In this document: positions 1 through 9,937 of the stretch, piece by piece | How positions within the stretch are numbered: position 1 is the first letter of the stretch | Layout of the letters: every line of letters starts with the position of its first letter | Notes under the pieces: generated by a model | What the model saw: the letters and a program-made list of their open reading frames with translations, nothing else | Database searches by the model: none | Told to the model about the DNA's origin: nothing | DNA from: Chloroflexota bacterium | Lineage (GTDB): Bacteria > Chloroflexota > Anaerolineae > J036 > Brachytrichaceae | Direction: 5' to 3' | Assembly: GCA_017743375.1 (NCBI GenBank) | Contig: JAGHYX010000007.1 | Span: 1-35,957, forward strand | Length of the DNA: 35,957 bases | Position numbers and translations under genes: made by a program

Positions 1-1654
1 AGGTGTCCAGGACATGGACGGGGACATCGCCTTTGGCATAAAGGCGGATAAAGGCGCTGTAGTTGCGGTGCATCTGTTTCAGCCCCTGCCAGTAGATCGT
101 CACGTCGAGCACGTCGCCGGGGCGAACGCGCTGGCGGGGCGTGTCCACGCGAAACCCCAAGTAGCGGATCTGCTGCTCGAAGACCAGCTCAGTCTGCTGG
201 TCGAGCGCCGGCGAGACATCTGGTGGGAAGCGCTGCGGCAGGGCGTAAGCGGGCCGAATATATAGAAACGGGGCGAGCAAAGTCAAAAGGGCAAGCGCGA
301 CCACCAGCCCTAACCCGGCCCAGCCCCACCGTTCGCCCAGGATCAACCGGCCGAGCTGCGCGAGGCCCAACCCGCCGAGGGCAGCAAAGGCGCCGATCAC
401 CGGGAAGAGCAGCCGGCCCTGGCTGGCCAGCGTCAGCGAGGTCCATCGGACCAGCGCGGCCAACGCGACGACGAAGGCAGCGAAGAGCATCAGCGCGATC
501 CACGCTTGAGCGTTCATATCCGACCGCCATCCGCGCCGGCTGAGCCAGTGCGCGGCGATTATCAGCAGCCCGCCGCCAATCGCAATGAGCAACCCTTCCA
601 GCGCGTCGTAGATCCACTCGTCCATAGGGATATTGACCGCGCCGAACAGGCCCCAGAACGCCTTGTAGAAGCCATCCCATTCGCCCAGCAGGGCCAGCCA
701 GGACGGGGGCGTCTCGCGCGCACCAGCGATGCGCGCCATCATGCTGGTGCCGGTGAACTCGCCGTAGAGCAACTGGTTGCGCCCATACCACCAGCCGGCG
801 ATCAGCGCAGCGGGCAGCCACGTTGCTGCCCCCAGGCCGGCCAACTGCCGCAGCATGGCGCGCAGCGGCAGCCTCGCCTGGCGCGCCTGCCACAGCCAGG
901 CGAGCAGGACGAACGTCGGCACGACCAAGACAAGCGCCAATCCCGATGCCTTGGTCAGCGCTGCGCCGCCCAGGAGCGTCCCCAGCAGCAAGCCACGGCG
1001 CAGGCCGGCGCTGTCTTCGATCAGGCGCGCCCCCTGCCACAGCGCCAGCGTCGAGAGCGTGGTTGCCAGCGTGTCGTTGTTGACCGAGGCCATGATGTGC
1101 ACGAACATTGGGTTGAAGGCGACCAACGCCGCGGCCAGCGCGCCGATCGCCGGTCCGCCCAGCATCTGCCCCAGCGCGTAGCAGCCGGCGACCGTCACTG
1201 CACCGAGTGCCACCCCGATGAATCGCATCAACATCACGACCAGCACCGTGCCGCGCCAGGGGAAGGATTCCGCCTCTGGCGCGTGGATGAGCTGGTTCCA
1301 ATTGTTGGTCGCGTCGGCGCGCCCCAGCTTGGCGTGTGGGTTGGGCCAGACCCGCTCGGCGTGGTCGCTGCGATCAAACGGCAGCGCGACCAGCGCCATC
1401 AGCGCGTAATACAGCGGCGGCTGGCTGCCCTCCTGGGCATAGTAGGTCAGCGGCCGGCGCGCCCGGCGTTCCTCGTCCAAGATACGCTGGTTGAGCGCCT
1501 CGTCCTGGATCGGCAGCCCATTGCCCTGCGCCAAATGCTCGACCATGGCGTAGTGGCGCACTTCGTCGGAGACCTCTAGGAAGGGTGCGCTGATTGCATA
1601 CAGCGCGCCGGCGGTGAAGTAAACGGCCAGGATGAGCAGGAGTGCGCGATGCAA
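1..1654 (-). CDS. GT39-type membrane glycosyltransferase, 3' end outside window
   Basis: The minus-strand frame stays open from a TTG at 1654 to the window edge, giving at least 551 residues. It begins with a hydrophobic helix (LHRALLLILAVYFTAGALYA) followed by EVSDEVRHY, which resembles the acidic loop motif of GT-C/GT39 (PMT-like) transferases. Long hydrophobic stretches follow, and the visible end is a soluble segment (LDVTIYWQGLKQMHRNYSAFIRL) of the kind often found after the membrane part in Chloroflexota proteins. Such enzymes move a sugar from a lipid-phosphate donor to an extracytoplasmic acceptor; the acceptor here cannot be told. I chose TTG because GAGGT lies 7 nt upstream and no ATG lies between it and the first helix. 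A different minus-strand frame across this region is also open for hundreds of codons, but it is Arg/Ala-rich and is a shadow. Confidence 0.8.
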   Translation of the reverse strand, partial: MHRALLLILAVYFTAGALYAISAPFLEVSDEVRHYAMVEHLAQGNGLPIQDEALNQRILDEERRARRPLTYYAQEGSQPPLYYALMALVALPFDRSDHAERVWPNPHAKLGRADATNNWNQLIHAPEAESFPWRGTVLVVMLMRFIGVALGAVTVAGCYALGQMLGGPAIGALAAALVAFNPMFVHIMASVNNDTLATTLSTLALWQGARLIEDSAGLRRGLLLGTLLGGAALTKASGLALVLVVPTFVLLAWLWQARQARLPLRAMLRQLAGLGAATWLPAALIAGWWYGRNQLLYGEFTGTSMMARIAGARETPPSWLALLGEWDGFYKAFWGLFGAVNIPMDEWIYDALEGLLIAIGGGLLIIAAHWLSRRGWRSDMNAQAWIALMLFAAFVVALAALVRWTSLTLASQGRLLFPVIGAFAALGGLGLAQLGRLILGERWGWAGLGLVVALALLTLLAPFLYIRPAYALPQRFPPDVSPALDQQTELVFEQQIRYLGFRVDTPRQRVRPGDVLDVTIYWQGLKQMHRNYSAFIRLYAKGDVPVHVLDT

Positions 1655-1894
1655 GGTCGTGACCTCGCGCGAATGATAACTGAACGCGCGCTCAGGGAGA
1701 GTGATGGGGTGAGGCAGGGCACTGGTGACCCTGACGCGCTCAATACGCTGAGCATCACTGCTCTGCTCGATGCTTCACAGCGATGACGCGAGCGATGCGC
1801 TTGTAGATGACCAACACGTGTGCCCAACGATATGGCCTTTTATTCCGAATTCGAACACTCCCTAAGGCAAGGCACCTCGTGCACGACCGCATGG

Positions 1895-1900
1895 TACAAT
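1895..1900 (+). promoter_or_regulatory. -10 element of the valS promoter
   Basis: TACAAT at 1895-1900 is one base from TATAAT and would start transcription near 1907, just before the T-box stem I sequence. No convincing -35 is seen 16-18 nt upstream. The stretch from 1655 to 1890 holds no gene that I can support. Confidence 0.5.
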
Positions 1901-1906
1901 CTCCTT

Positions 1907-2177
1907 AGACAATTGCATAGCCAACAACGGTGATCGAGAGGAGTAGGCAACCGTGCGCCGACAGAGCGTGCGCGCCCTGGGCTGAGAGCGCGCATCGGAG
2001 AGCAGTTGCCGAACGTCGCTCGTGAGTTGGCTCGGTGAACCGTCAAGTAGCCGAGTCCGGGATTCGCCCGTTAGCGCGAAGTTGAGTGCGCTCGCCATCG
2101 CAGGCGGGCGAACGTCGGTGGTACCGCGGGAAGCGCCCTTCTCGTCCGACATAGGACTGAGAGGGCGCTTTTGTTTT
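1907..2177 (+). promoter_or_regulatory. T-box riboswitch, tRNA-Val sensing leader of valS
   Basis: The leader contains the diagnostic T-box GGTGGTACCGCGG at 2117-2129, immediately followed by a terminator hairpin (2131-2170) and a T-rich tail. The 5' part has GAGAGGAGTAGG (about 1935-1946), matching the AGTA side of the stem I loop E motif. A GTGAAC at 2035-2040 could be the opposite side. GTC at 2042-2044 follows it and is a valine codon, so it is a candidate specifier. In this family uncharged cognate tRNA pairs with the specifier and the T-box, which stabilises the antiterminator and lets valS be read. Family and target are clear; the exact specifier and stem I pairing were done by eye. 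Confidence 0.88.
2131..2177 (+). terminator. Regulated intrinsic terminator of the T-box
   Basis: AAGCGCCCT at 2131-2139 pairs with AGGGCGCTT at 2162-2170, and the stem continues inward through CTC/GAG and GTCC/GGAC to the loop GACATA (2148-2153). TTTTGTTTT-type T-rich sequence follows to 2177. The 5' strand lies directly after the T-box, so antiterminator and terminator can exclude each other. Confidence 0.9.
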
Positions 2178-2195
2178 AGAGAGGTGGTGTGAGTG

Positions 2196-4979
<2,784 letters not shown>

Positions 4980-4986
4980 TGCCAGG

Positions 4987-5013
4987 CCGGCGAAGGCAGC
5001 ACCTTCGCCGGTT
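4987..5013 (+). terminator. Hairpin after valS, probable terminator
   Basis: CCGGCGAAGG (4987-4996), loop CAGCA and CCTTCGCCGG (5002-5011) form a perfect 10-bp stem 8 nt after the valS stop. Only a short TTCTCT follows, so intrinsic termination may be inefficient. Confidence 0.55.
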
Positions 5014-5019
5014 CTCTCG

Positions 5020-5143
5020 GGTGCATCACCAATAGGGGCGACCTTCCACCACACGATGCTGCCGGCAAAGGAGAATCTATAGAGGGTGGGCGACGGCACT
5101 GCCGTCGCCCACCCGCAGCGTTCTGCCCCTATCCATGAACGCC
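5020..5143. repeat. Intergenic palindromic repeat, copy 1
   Basis: The core is a perfect inverted repeat, GGGTGGGCGACGGC at 5084-5097 and its complement at 5101-5114, around ACT. It is flanked by outer arms: GGTGCATCACCAATAGGGGC at 5020-5039 and, in opposite orientation, GTTCTGCCCCTATCC at 5120-5134. The same order of outer arm, core, core complement and outer arm recurs after argH, and decayed copies follow clpC and pepF. This copy fills much of the 302-bp gap between valS and the next gene; the rest of that gap shows nothing else. Confidence 0.75.
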
Positions 5144-5281
5144 TCCGTTCTCCCCAAGTGCGCTTGAGCGGGCTGTGTTGGCCAGGGCCGCGCTGGCGAG
5201 GCGGGATGGTTCCAATGTTCTCGCATGCGGGGGCTGCTGGGTGAACGCGCCGTGCACCTGGATTAGGCTAGCATTCAGCGT

Positions 5282-7171
5282 ATGCGGCTGCTGATCCTAA
5301 CAATTACAGCGCTTTCCGTGCTGGTGGGCGTCTCGCTCGCATCCGCGCCGACCCGCGCCCAGGTTACCCTGCCGCCGTCGGCAGTCGTCGTGGACGACAA
5401 TGACCCGAACTTCGCAAAGTTCGGCCCTCCGCAGTGGTGGTATACGGCAGTCGGCACGCCGTTTAACTATTACGGTGGCGCGATGACCTGGACCGGCAAC
5501 GTGCGCAGCGGCGCGCCGGTGAACTACGCGCGCTGGTCATTGCCGCTCACGGCCACCCTGCCGATGACCTACGAGGTGTTTGCCTTCATCCCGCGCTACA
5601 ACGCGACTACGACCAACGCGCGCTACCAGGTGGTCGTCAGCGGGGTCACCACCACGGTCGCCATCAGCCAGAACCGCTACCACGCCGAATGGGTGAGCCT
5701 GGGGACATACCTTTTCGGCCCGAGCGGCCCGCACTTCGTGCAGCTCACCGATGTCACCGGCGAGGCATCGAATAGTCGGCGGGTGGGCTTCGACGCGCTC
5801 GCTTTTGTGCCCAGGCCGGCGCTCCCGCCTTTGCCGGCCATGGCTTTCCTGCCGATGGTGGTCGAGGGGTCAGCAGGAGCGCTGCGGGCGACCACCTCGC
5901 GTTACATCAGCACGGTCGATCCGGCCCACCACTACGCGATGGGCTGTGCTGCCGGCCAGGCCGGTGAGCGCGGCACGGTCATCCTGGCCTTTGGCCAGCC
6001 GTGGGTTCAGGAGGGCGTGTATGGCGTGATCTACTACCGCCGGCCTGGTTACCCTTTTGCCTCTACCCAGGTGATCGCGGAGGCGGCCAAGGGCTTTCTG
6101 CGGGGCTACTGGGAGTGTGCGCCGCCAGATGCGACCTTGAAGGTTGCCATTGGCACGAATAACTATCGCGGCGCCACCCAGCAGCTCGACACCAGCCGCG
6201 CTCACGGCCAAGCCTGGGGTCAGATGATCGGCCAACTGCACGCCTGGTTGCAGGCTGAAGCGCCGCCCGATGTCCAAGACCGCTTGGCGGTGTTCGGCGG
6301 CAACGATATCGAGATGAGCTGGAACACGCCGGCGCTGACCAAAGCCTGGGTCGAGGGATACGTGCAGGCAACCAGCCGACCGTTCATCAATTTCGGCACC
6401 TGCGATGGCTGCCCGACGACCGGCAACCCAACCCAATCGCCCAACAACGGCTGGACGGTGGAGGACGTCTGGCAGGTGAACGGGCCAGCGTATGTGATCC
6501 CGTTCCCGGAAATCTACCTGCGCAACGGCGTGAACGCCGACCAGTGGTATCGCATGAGCCTCTACGGGGCGCTGAATAAGGGCAGTAAGCTCAATTTCGG
6601 CGGGCTGCTGACCCAGTGGCAGGCCTGTCAGGACCGCGGCACGTGCGGCGGACTCACCGACAACACGCCGCAGCAGGGCTGGGAACAACTTCAGAGTGCC
6701 CTGAACGCCGATCCGCGCACCGCGATGCCGCTGCCTCCGCCCAGCGACATCACCTGGCAAAACATCACCACCACGAACGGCATGAATAGCCAGATGACCG
6801 GCGCGTTTAGCCCGCTCGCCGACGTGGTGCGCCAGCCAACGGGCCAGGGCGCTATTGTCGAAGGCGTGTTGCCCCCGCTGAGCGCGATGCACTTCCTGGC
6901 CGAGAACGCCTGGGAGAGCGCGCAAGTGATCGTCTTCGCTGGCTTGGTGCGCGACCCGGCCACCGGCGGCGACGACACACAGGCGCGCGGCGGTGTGGCC
7001 GTGTTCACCCTGGACGGGGCGGGGGCCTATATCTTCCCGCCTCGCCTGCTCCCCGCGCCGACCCTGACAGGCGCGTTGCGGGTGGTGCAAGCCGAGGGTG
7101 GCATCTTGACCCTCAGCGATGGCGCGACACTGCTGCGGTTCGACGTCGCTGCGCGCGCCTGGATAGAATGA
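5282..7171 (+). CDS. Secreted protein with N-terminal golvesin-like domain
   Basis: 629 residues. Residues 1-26 form a signal peptide (MRLLILTITALSVLVGVSLA, then a polar ASAPTRAQ cleavage region). Residues of about 37-178 match the golvesin / xanthan-lyase carbohydrate-binding-like fold: VVVDDNDPNFAKFGPPQWW, a YYGG turn, YEVFAFIPRYNATTTNARYQVVV, then GFDALAFVPR. After a short proline-rich linker comes a region of about 430 residues that I do not recognise. It contains GNDIEMSW, INFGTCDGCPTTGNPTQSPN and DQWYRMSLYG, with Cys pairs that could form disulphides outside the cell. A barrel-type hydrolase-like fold is conceivable, but no catalytic motif supports it. It stands alone with a weak ribosome site. 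A TAGCAT at 5270-5275, 6 nt before the ATG, could be a -10 for a leaderless message. Confidence 0.8.
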   Translation: MRLLILTITALSVLVGVSLASAPTRAQVTLPPSAVVVDDNDPNFAKFGPPQWWYTAVGTPFNYYGGAMTWTGNVRSGAPVNYARWSLPLTATLPMTYEVFAFIPRYNATTTNARYQVVVSGVTTTVAISQNRYHAEWVSLGTYLFGPSGPHFVQLTDVTGEASNSRRVGFDALAFVPRPALPPLPAMAFLPMVVEGSAGALRATTSRYISTVDPAHHYAMGCAAGQAGERGTVILAFGQPWVQEGVYGVIYYRRPGYPFASTQVIAEAAKGFLRGYWECAPPDATLKVAIGTNNYRGATQQLDTSRAHGQAWGQMIGQLHAWLQAEAPPDVQDRLAVFGGNDIEMSWNTPALTKAWVEGYVQATSRPFINFGTCDGCPTTGNPTQSPNNGWTVEDVWQVNGPAYVIPFPEIYLRNGVNADQWYRMSLYGALNKGSKLNFGGLLTQWQACQDRGTCGGLTDNTPQQGWEQLQSALNADPRTAMPLPPPSDITWQNITTTNGMNSQMTGAFSPLADVVRQPTGQGAIVEGVLPPLSAMHFLAENAWESAQVIVFAGLVRDPATGGDDTQARGGVAVFTLDGAGAYIFPPRLLPAPTLTGALRVVQAEGGILTLSDGATLLRFDVAARAWIE

Positions 7172-7183
7172 CGCGCAGCCAGC

Positions 7184-7393
7184 ATGAAGAAGCGCGACCT
7201 GCCCACCAAGGTCTGCCCCATTTGCGGTCGGCCGTTCACCTGGCGCAAAAGGTGGGCGCGCGACTGGGAGCACGTGATCTACTGTAGCGAGCGCTGTCAG
7301 CGCGAAGCCAGACGACAGCGCCGCCGAGGCCATGCTCAGCGCAGGGCTGAGCCGGCCAACGACCTGCCCTTCCAGCGCGTGCGGCCGGTGTAG
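7184..7393 (+). CDS. DUF2256 small zinc-ribbon protein
   Basis: 69 residues. [35 protein letters not shown] matches the DUF2256 family, with two CxxC-type pairs (CPIC and CSERC) for one zinc. The molecular function is unknown; in other bacteria the gene often lies near photolyase-type genes, which are not seen here. The last 19 codons overlap the 3' end of the opposing GT2 gene by 58 bp, and that tail ([24 protein letters not shown]) is longer and more basic than the conserved core. A TAGAAT at 7164-7169, inside the end of the preceding gene, could be its own -10. Confidence 0.8.
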   Translation: MKKRDLPTKVCPICGRPFTWRKRWARDWEHVIYCSERCQREARRQRRRGHAQRRAEPANDLPFQRVRPV

Positions 7394-8484
7394 TGCCAGC
7401 GCATCGAGTTCAGCAGAATGCCCATTCCGATGACGAACTGGGCCGGATACAGCAGCCCAACCCACCAGGGTTGACCGATGCGCCAGGCGACCAGACCTGC
7501 GTCCAAAACGGTGAGCGCCACGGCCAAGATCGCCGGCCAGGATGGCTGACCGGCGAGGATGCTGACCAGCGCGGCGACTGGCGGCCAGACGAACAGCCCA
7601 ACACAGGCCGCGAGAAAGGCCAGGCTGAGCGGGAGCGAGCTGAACAGGATAGCAAAGGCGTTCTTCGAGAACCCCTCCACCACCTCGCGGAAGCTGCGAT
7701 ACATCCGGCAGCTCACCCAGTCTCCCTCAATGAGCGCGATGCGCTGGCCGTGTTGCTTGAACAGCCGACCGAGCGCCACATCGTCCAAGATGGCGCTGCG
7801 GATGGCATTGTGTCCGCCACAGGCGAAGTAGGCATCGCGGCGCACCAACACATATTGGCCGATGGCCGCAGCATTGAGAAAGCGGTGGCGCCTTTCGAGA
7901 TAGACGCGCCATTGCGAAAGCGCGTTGTAAATTAAAGCGAAGCCAGCTGGCACGAACAGGCGCTCGCCCCAGCTCGCCATGCGCTGTTTGGGGATGACCG
8001 AGAGCAGGGCAACCCCCAGGCCCTGAGCGCGCGCGATGCCGGCGCGGATCGAATCGGGCCGATGCACCGTGTCCGCATCCACGAACAGCAGCCACTCACC
8101 GCGCGCGTGCTCGGCCAGGATCTGGCAGGCGCGGCTTTTGCCGTTTACGCCCGCCGGCAGCGGGCTATGATGATGAAGGACGCGCAGCCTGGCGTCATCC
8201 CTCGCCATGCGATCCAACAGCGCGCCGGTGGCGTCGCTTGAATCGTCGTCCAGCGCGACCACCTCGTAGCAAGGATAGTCCTGCGCGAGCAGGGAGCGCA
8301 CACAAGCCTGAATATTGGCCTCTTCGTTGCGCGCCGGCAGCAGCACTGAGACCATCGGCGTATCGGCGACCGCGCGCCGCGCGGCCCAGCGGCTGAAGCC
8401 AATGTTGGCCAGCACGTTGGCCAAACCAACCAGCAACACGCCGATGACCAGCGACCAGCCCCACGTGGTTTCTGTGAGCAACAT
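7336..8484 (-). CDS. Family 2 glycosyltransferase, membrane bound (CrtQ/HpnB-like)
   Basis: 382 residues. An N-terminal helix ([21 protein letters not shown]) is followed by a GT2 nucleotide-sugar domain: [12 protein letters not shown], the acidic DDDSSDAT, the metal-binding FVDADT near residue 136, and AILDDVALG as the catalytic acidic block. Three hydrophobic helices follow near residues 285-365. The C-terminus TRWKGR resembles the ending of CrtQ and HpnB-type transferases that modify carotenoid or hopanoid lipids. That substrate is only a family-level guess, since no carotenoid or hopanoid gene is nearby. Its 3' end overlaps the DUF2256 gene by 58 bp, and it diverges from dnaB. Confidence 0.82.
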   Translation of the reverse strand: MLLTETTWGWSLVIGVLLVGLANVLANIGFSRWAARRAVADTPMVSVLLPARNEEANIQACVRSLLAQDYPCYEVVALDDDSSDATGALLDRMARDDARLRVLHHHSPLPAGVNGKSRACQILAEHARGEWLLFVDADTVHRPDSIRAGIARAQGLGVALLSVIPKQRMASWGERLFVPAGFALIYNALSQWRVYLERRHRFLNAAAIGQYVLVRRDAYFACGGHNAIRSAILDDVALGRLFKQHGQRIALIEGDWVSCRMYRSFREVVEGFSKNAFAILFSSLPLSLAFLAACVGLFVWPPVAALVSILAGQPSWPAILAVALTVLDAGLVAWRIGQPWWVGLLYPAQFVIGMGILLNSMRWHYTGRTRWKGRSLAGSALR

Positions 8485-8576
8485 GTGAACACCCTGTGGA
8501 AGATGAAGCGCTTTTATCCGCCGGGCATGTTGACAGCCGCCGATAAGCTGGGGATGAGACGCGACGGCTCGCTCGA

Positions 8577-8582
8577 TACAAT
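8577..8582 (+). promoter_or_regulatory. -10 element of the dnaB operon
   Basis: TACAAT lies 9 nt before the dnaB ATG, and no Shine-Dalgarno sequence precedes that ATG, so the message may start at or near the start codon. A TTGACA at 8530-8535 is 41 nt away, too far to be the partner -35. Confidence 0.45.
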
Positions 8583-8591
8583 CGCCTGTCC

Positions 8592-9935
8592 ATGGTTGAG
8601 ACGTTCGTCGCGCCGCCGCACAGCGTTGAGGCCGAAGAAGCGGTGTTGGGGTCGCTGCTGATAGACCCAGAGGCCATCACGCGCGTAGCCGGCTTCCTGG
8701 CCGTCGAGCACTTCTATTTGGTCAAGCACCGTTGGATCTACGAGGCGATGCTGCGCCTACATGAGCGGCGCGAGCCGATTGACCTGCTCACCGTCTCGAC
8801 TGAGCTGGCCAACCACAATAGGCTGGAGGAGGTTGGGGGCGAACCCTACATCGCCCAACTGACCAACGCCGTGCCCACCGCGCTCAACGTCGAAGCCTAC
8901 GCGCGCACAGTAGAAGCGCTGGCCTTGCGCCGGCGCATGCTCAACGCCGCCAGCGAGATCGCGCGCTTATCGTACGACCAATCGCTGCCCATCGAGCAAG
9001 TCATCGAGCGCAGCGAGGCAGCCGTCTTCAGCGTCACCGAAGGGCGCGGCGACGGCCACATGGTGCCCATCCGCAAGGCGGTCAGCGACTTCTTCGAGCG
9101 CCTGGAGTATCTGCACGAGCACCGCGGCGAGCCGCTCGGCATCCCGACCGGCTACCACGACCTGGATAAGCTCACCGGCGGCCTACAGAAGGGCGATCTC
9201 ATCGTCATCGCTGCCCGCCCGGGCGTGGGCAAGACGTCGCTGATGCTCAACATCGGCTATCACGCAGCCTTCAAATACCGCCAGCGCGTGGCCATCTTCA
9301 GCCTGGAGATGAGCAACGAGCAACTGGTCCAGCGCTTCATCGCCAGCGAGACCGGCATTGATTCGCAACGCTTGCGCACGGCGGAACTCAAGGACGACGA
9401 GTGGGGGATCGTCACGCGGGTGATGATGCGCATGTCGGACCTGATGATCTTCCTAGACGACACGCCATCGCTCAGCCCGCTTGAGCTGCGGGTGAAGGCG
9501 CGCCGCATTTACCAGGAGTATGGGCTTGACCTGATCATTGTGGACTACCTGCAACTGATGACGGGCGAGGACGGCAGGCGCAGCGAGAATCGCGTGCAGG
9601 AGATATCGTACATCTCGCGCTCACTCAAAGCCATCGCGCGCGAGTTGAAGGTGCCGTTGATCGCCGGCAGCCAGCTCTCGCGCCTGGTCGAACAGCGCAG
9701 CGATAAGCGCCCGCTGCTCAGCGACCTGCGCGAGAGCGGCAGCATCGAGCAGGACTCGGATATCGTGCTATTCATCTATCGGGATGAGTTGTATAACCCA
9801 GATACCGAGTTCAAGAACGTCGCCGAGATCAGCGTGGCCAAAAACCGGAATGGCCCGACGGGCAAGGTGATGCTGTTCTTTGATAAGCGCTTGACGTCGT
9901 TCAAGAACCTAGCCAAGGAGAAGATAGAGCTTTAG
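8592..9935 (+). CDS. dnaB: Replicative DNA helicase
   Basis: Hexameric 5'-3' helicase of the replication fork, 447 residues, full length. The N-terminal primase-interacting domain begins at PPHSVEAEEAVLGSLLIDP. The RecA-like motor has Walker A ARPGVGKTSLM near residue 207, EMSNEQLVQRF, Walker B LIIVDYLQLM near residue 314, and the SQLSRLVEQR and DLRESGSIEQDSDIV motifs. It is the first gene of an operon with a DnaD-like protein, a helicase loader and argH. The next ATG lies 2 nt after the stop, so translation is likely coupled. Confidence 0.97.
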   Translation: MVETFVAPPHSVEAEEAVLGSLLIDPEAITRVAGFLAVEHFYLVKHRWIYEAMLRLHERREPIDLLTVSTELANHNRLEEVGGEPYIAQLTNAVPTALNVEAYARTVEALALRRRMLNAASEIARLSYDQSLPIEQVIERSEAAVFSVTEGRGDGHMVPIRKAVSDFFERLEYLHEHRGEPLGIPTGYHDLDKLTGGLQKGDLIVIAARPGVGKTSLMLNIGYHAAFKYRQRVAIFSLEMSNEQLVQRFIASETGIDSQRLRTAELKDDEWGIVTRVMMRMSDLMIFLDDTPSLSPLELRVKARRIYQEYGLDLIIVDYLQLMTGEDGRRSENRVQEISYISRSLKAIARELKVPLIAGSQLSRLVEQRSDKRPLLSDLRESGSIEQDSDIVLFIYRDELYNPDTEFKNVAEISVAKNRNGPTGKVMLFFDKRLTSFKNLAKEKIEL

Positions 9936-9937
9936 CA

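Noticed and set aside
189-1301. A 370-codon open frame on the minus strand
   Set aside because: It is Arg/Ala-rich and featureless. The adjacent minus frame encodes a coherent GT39 protein with helices and a conserved start region.
5870-7465. A 531-codon open frame antisense to the golvesin-domain gene
   Set aside because: GC-rich antisense frames are commonly open; no domain or signal is seen, and the plus strand has a signal peptide and a known domain.
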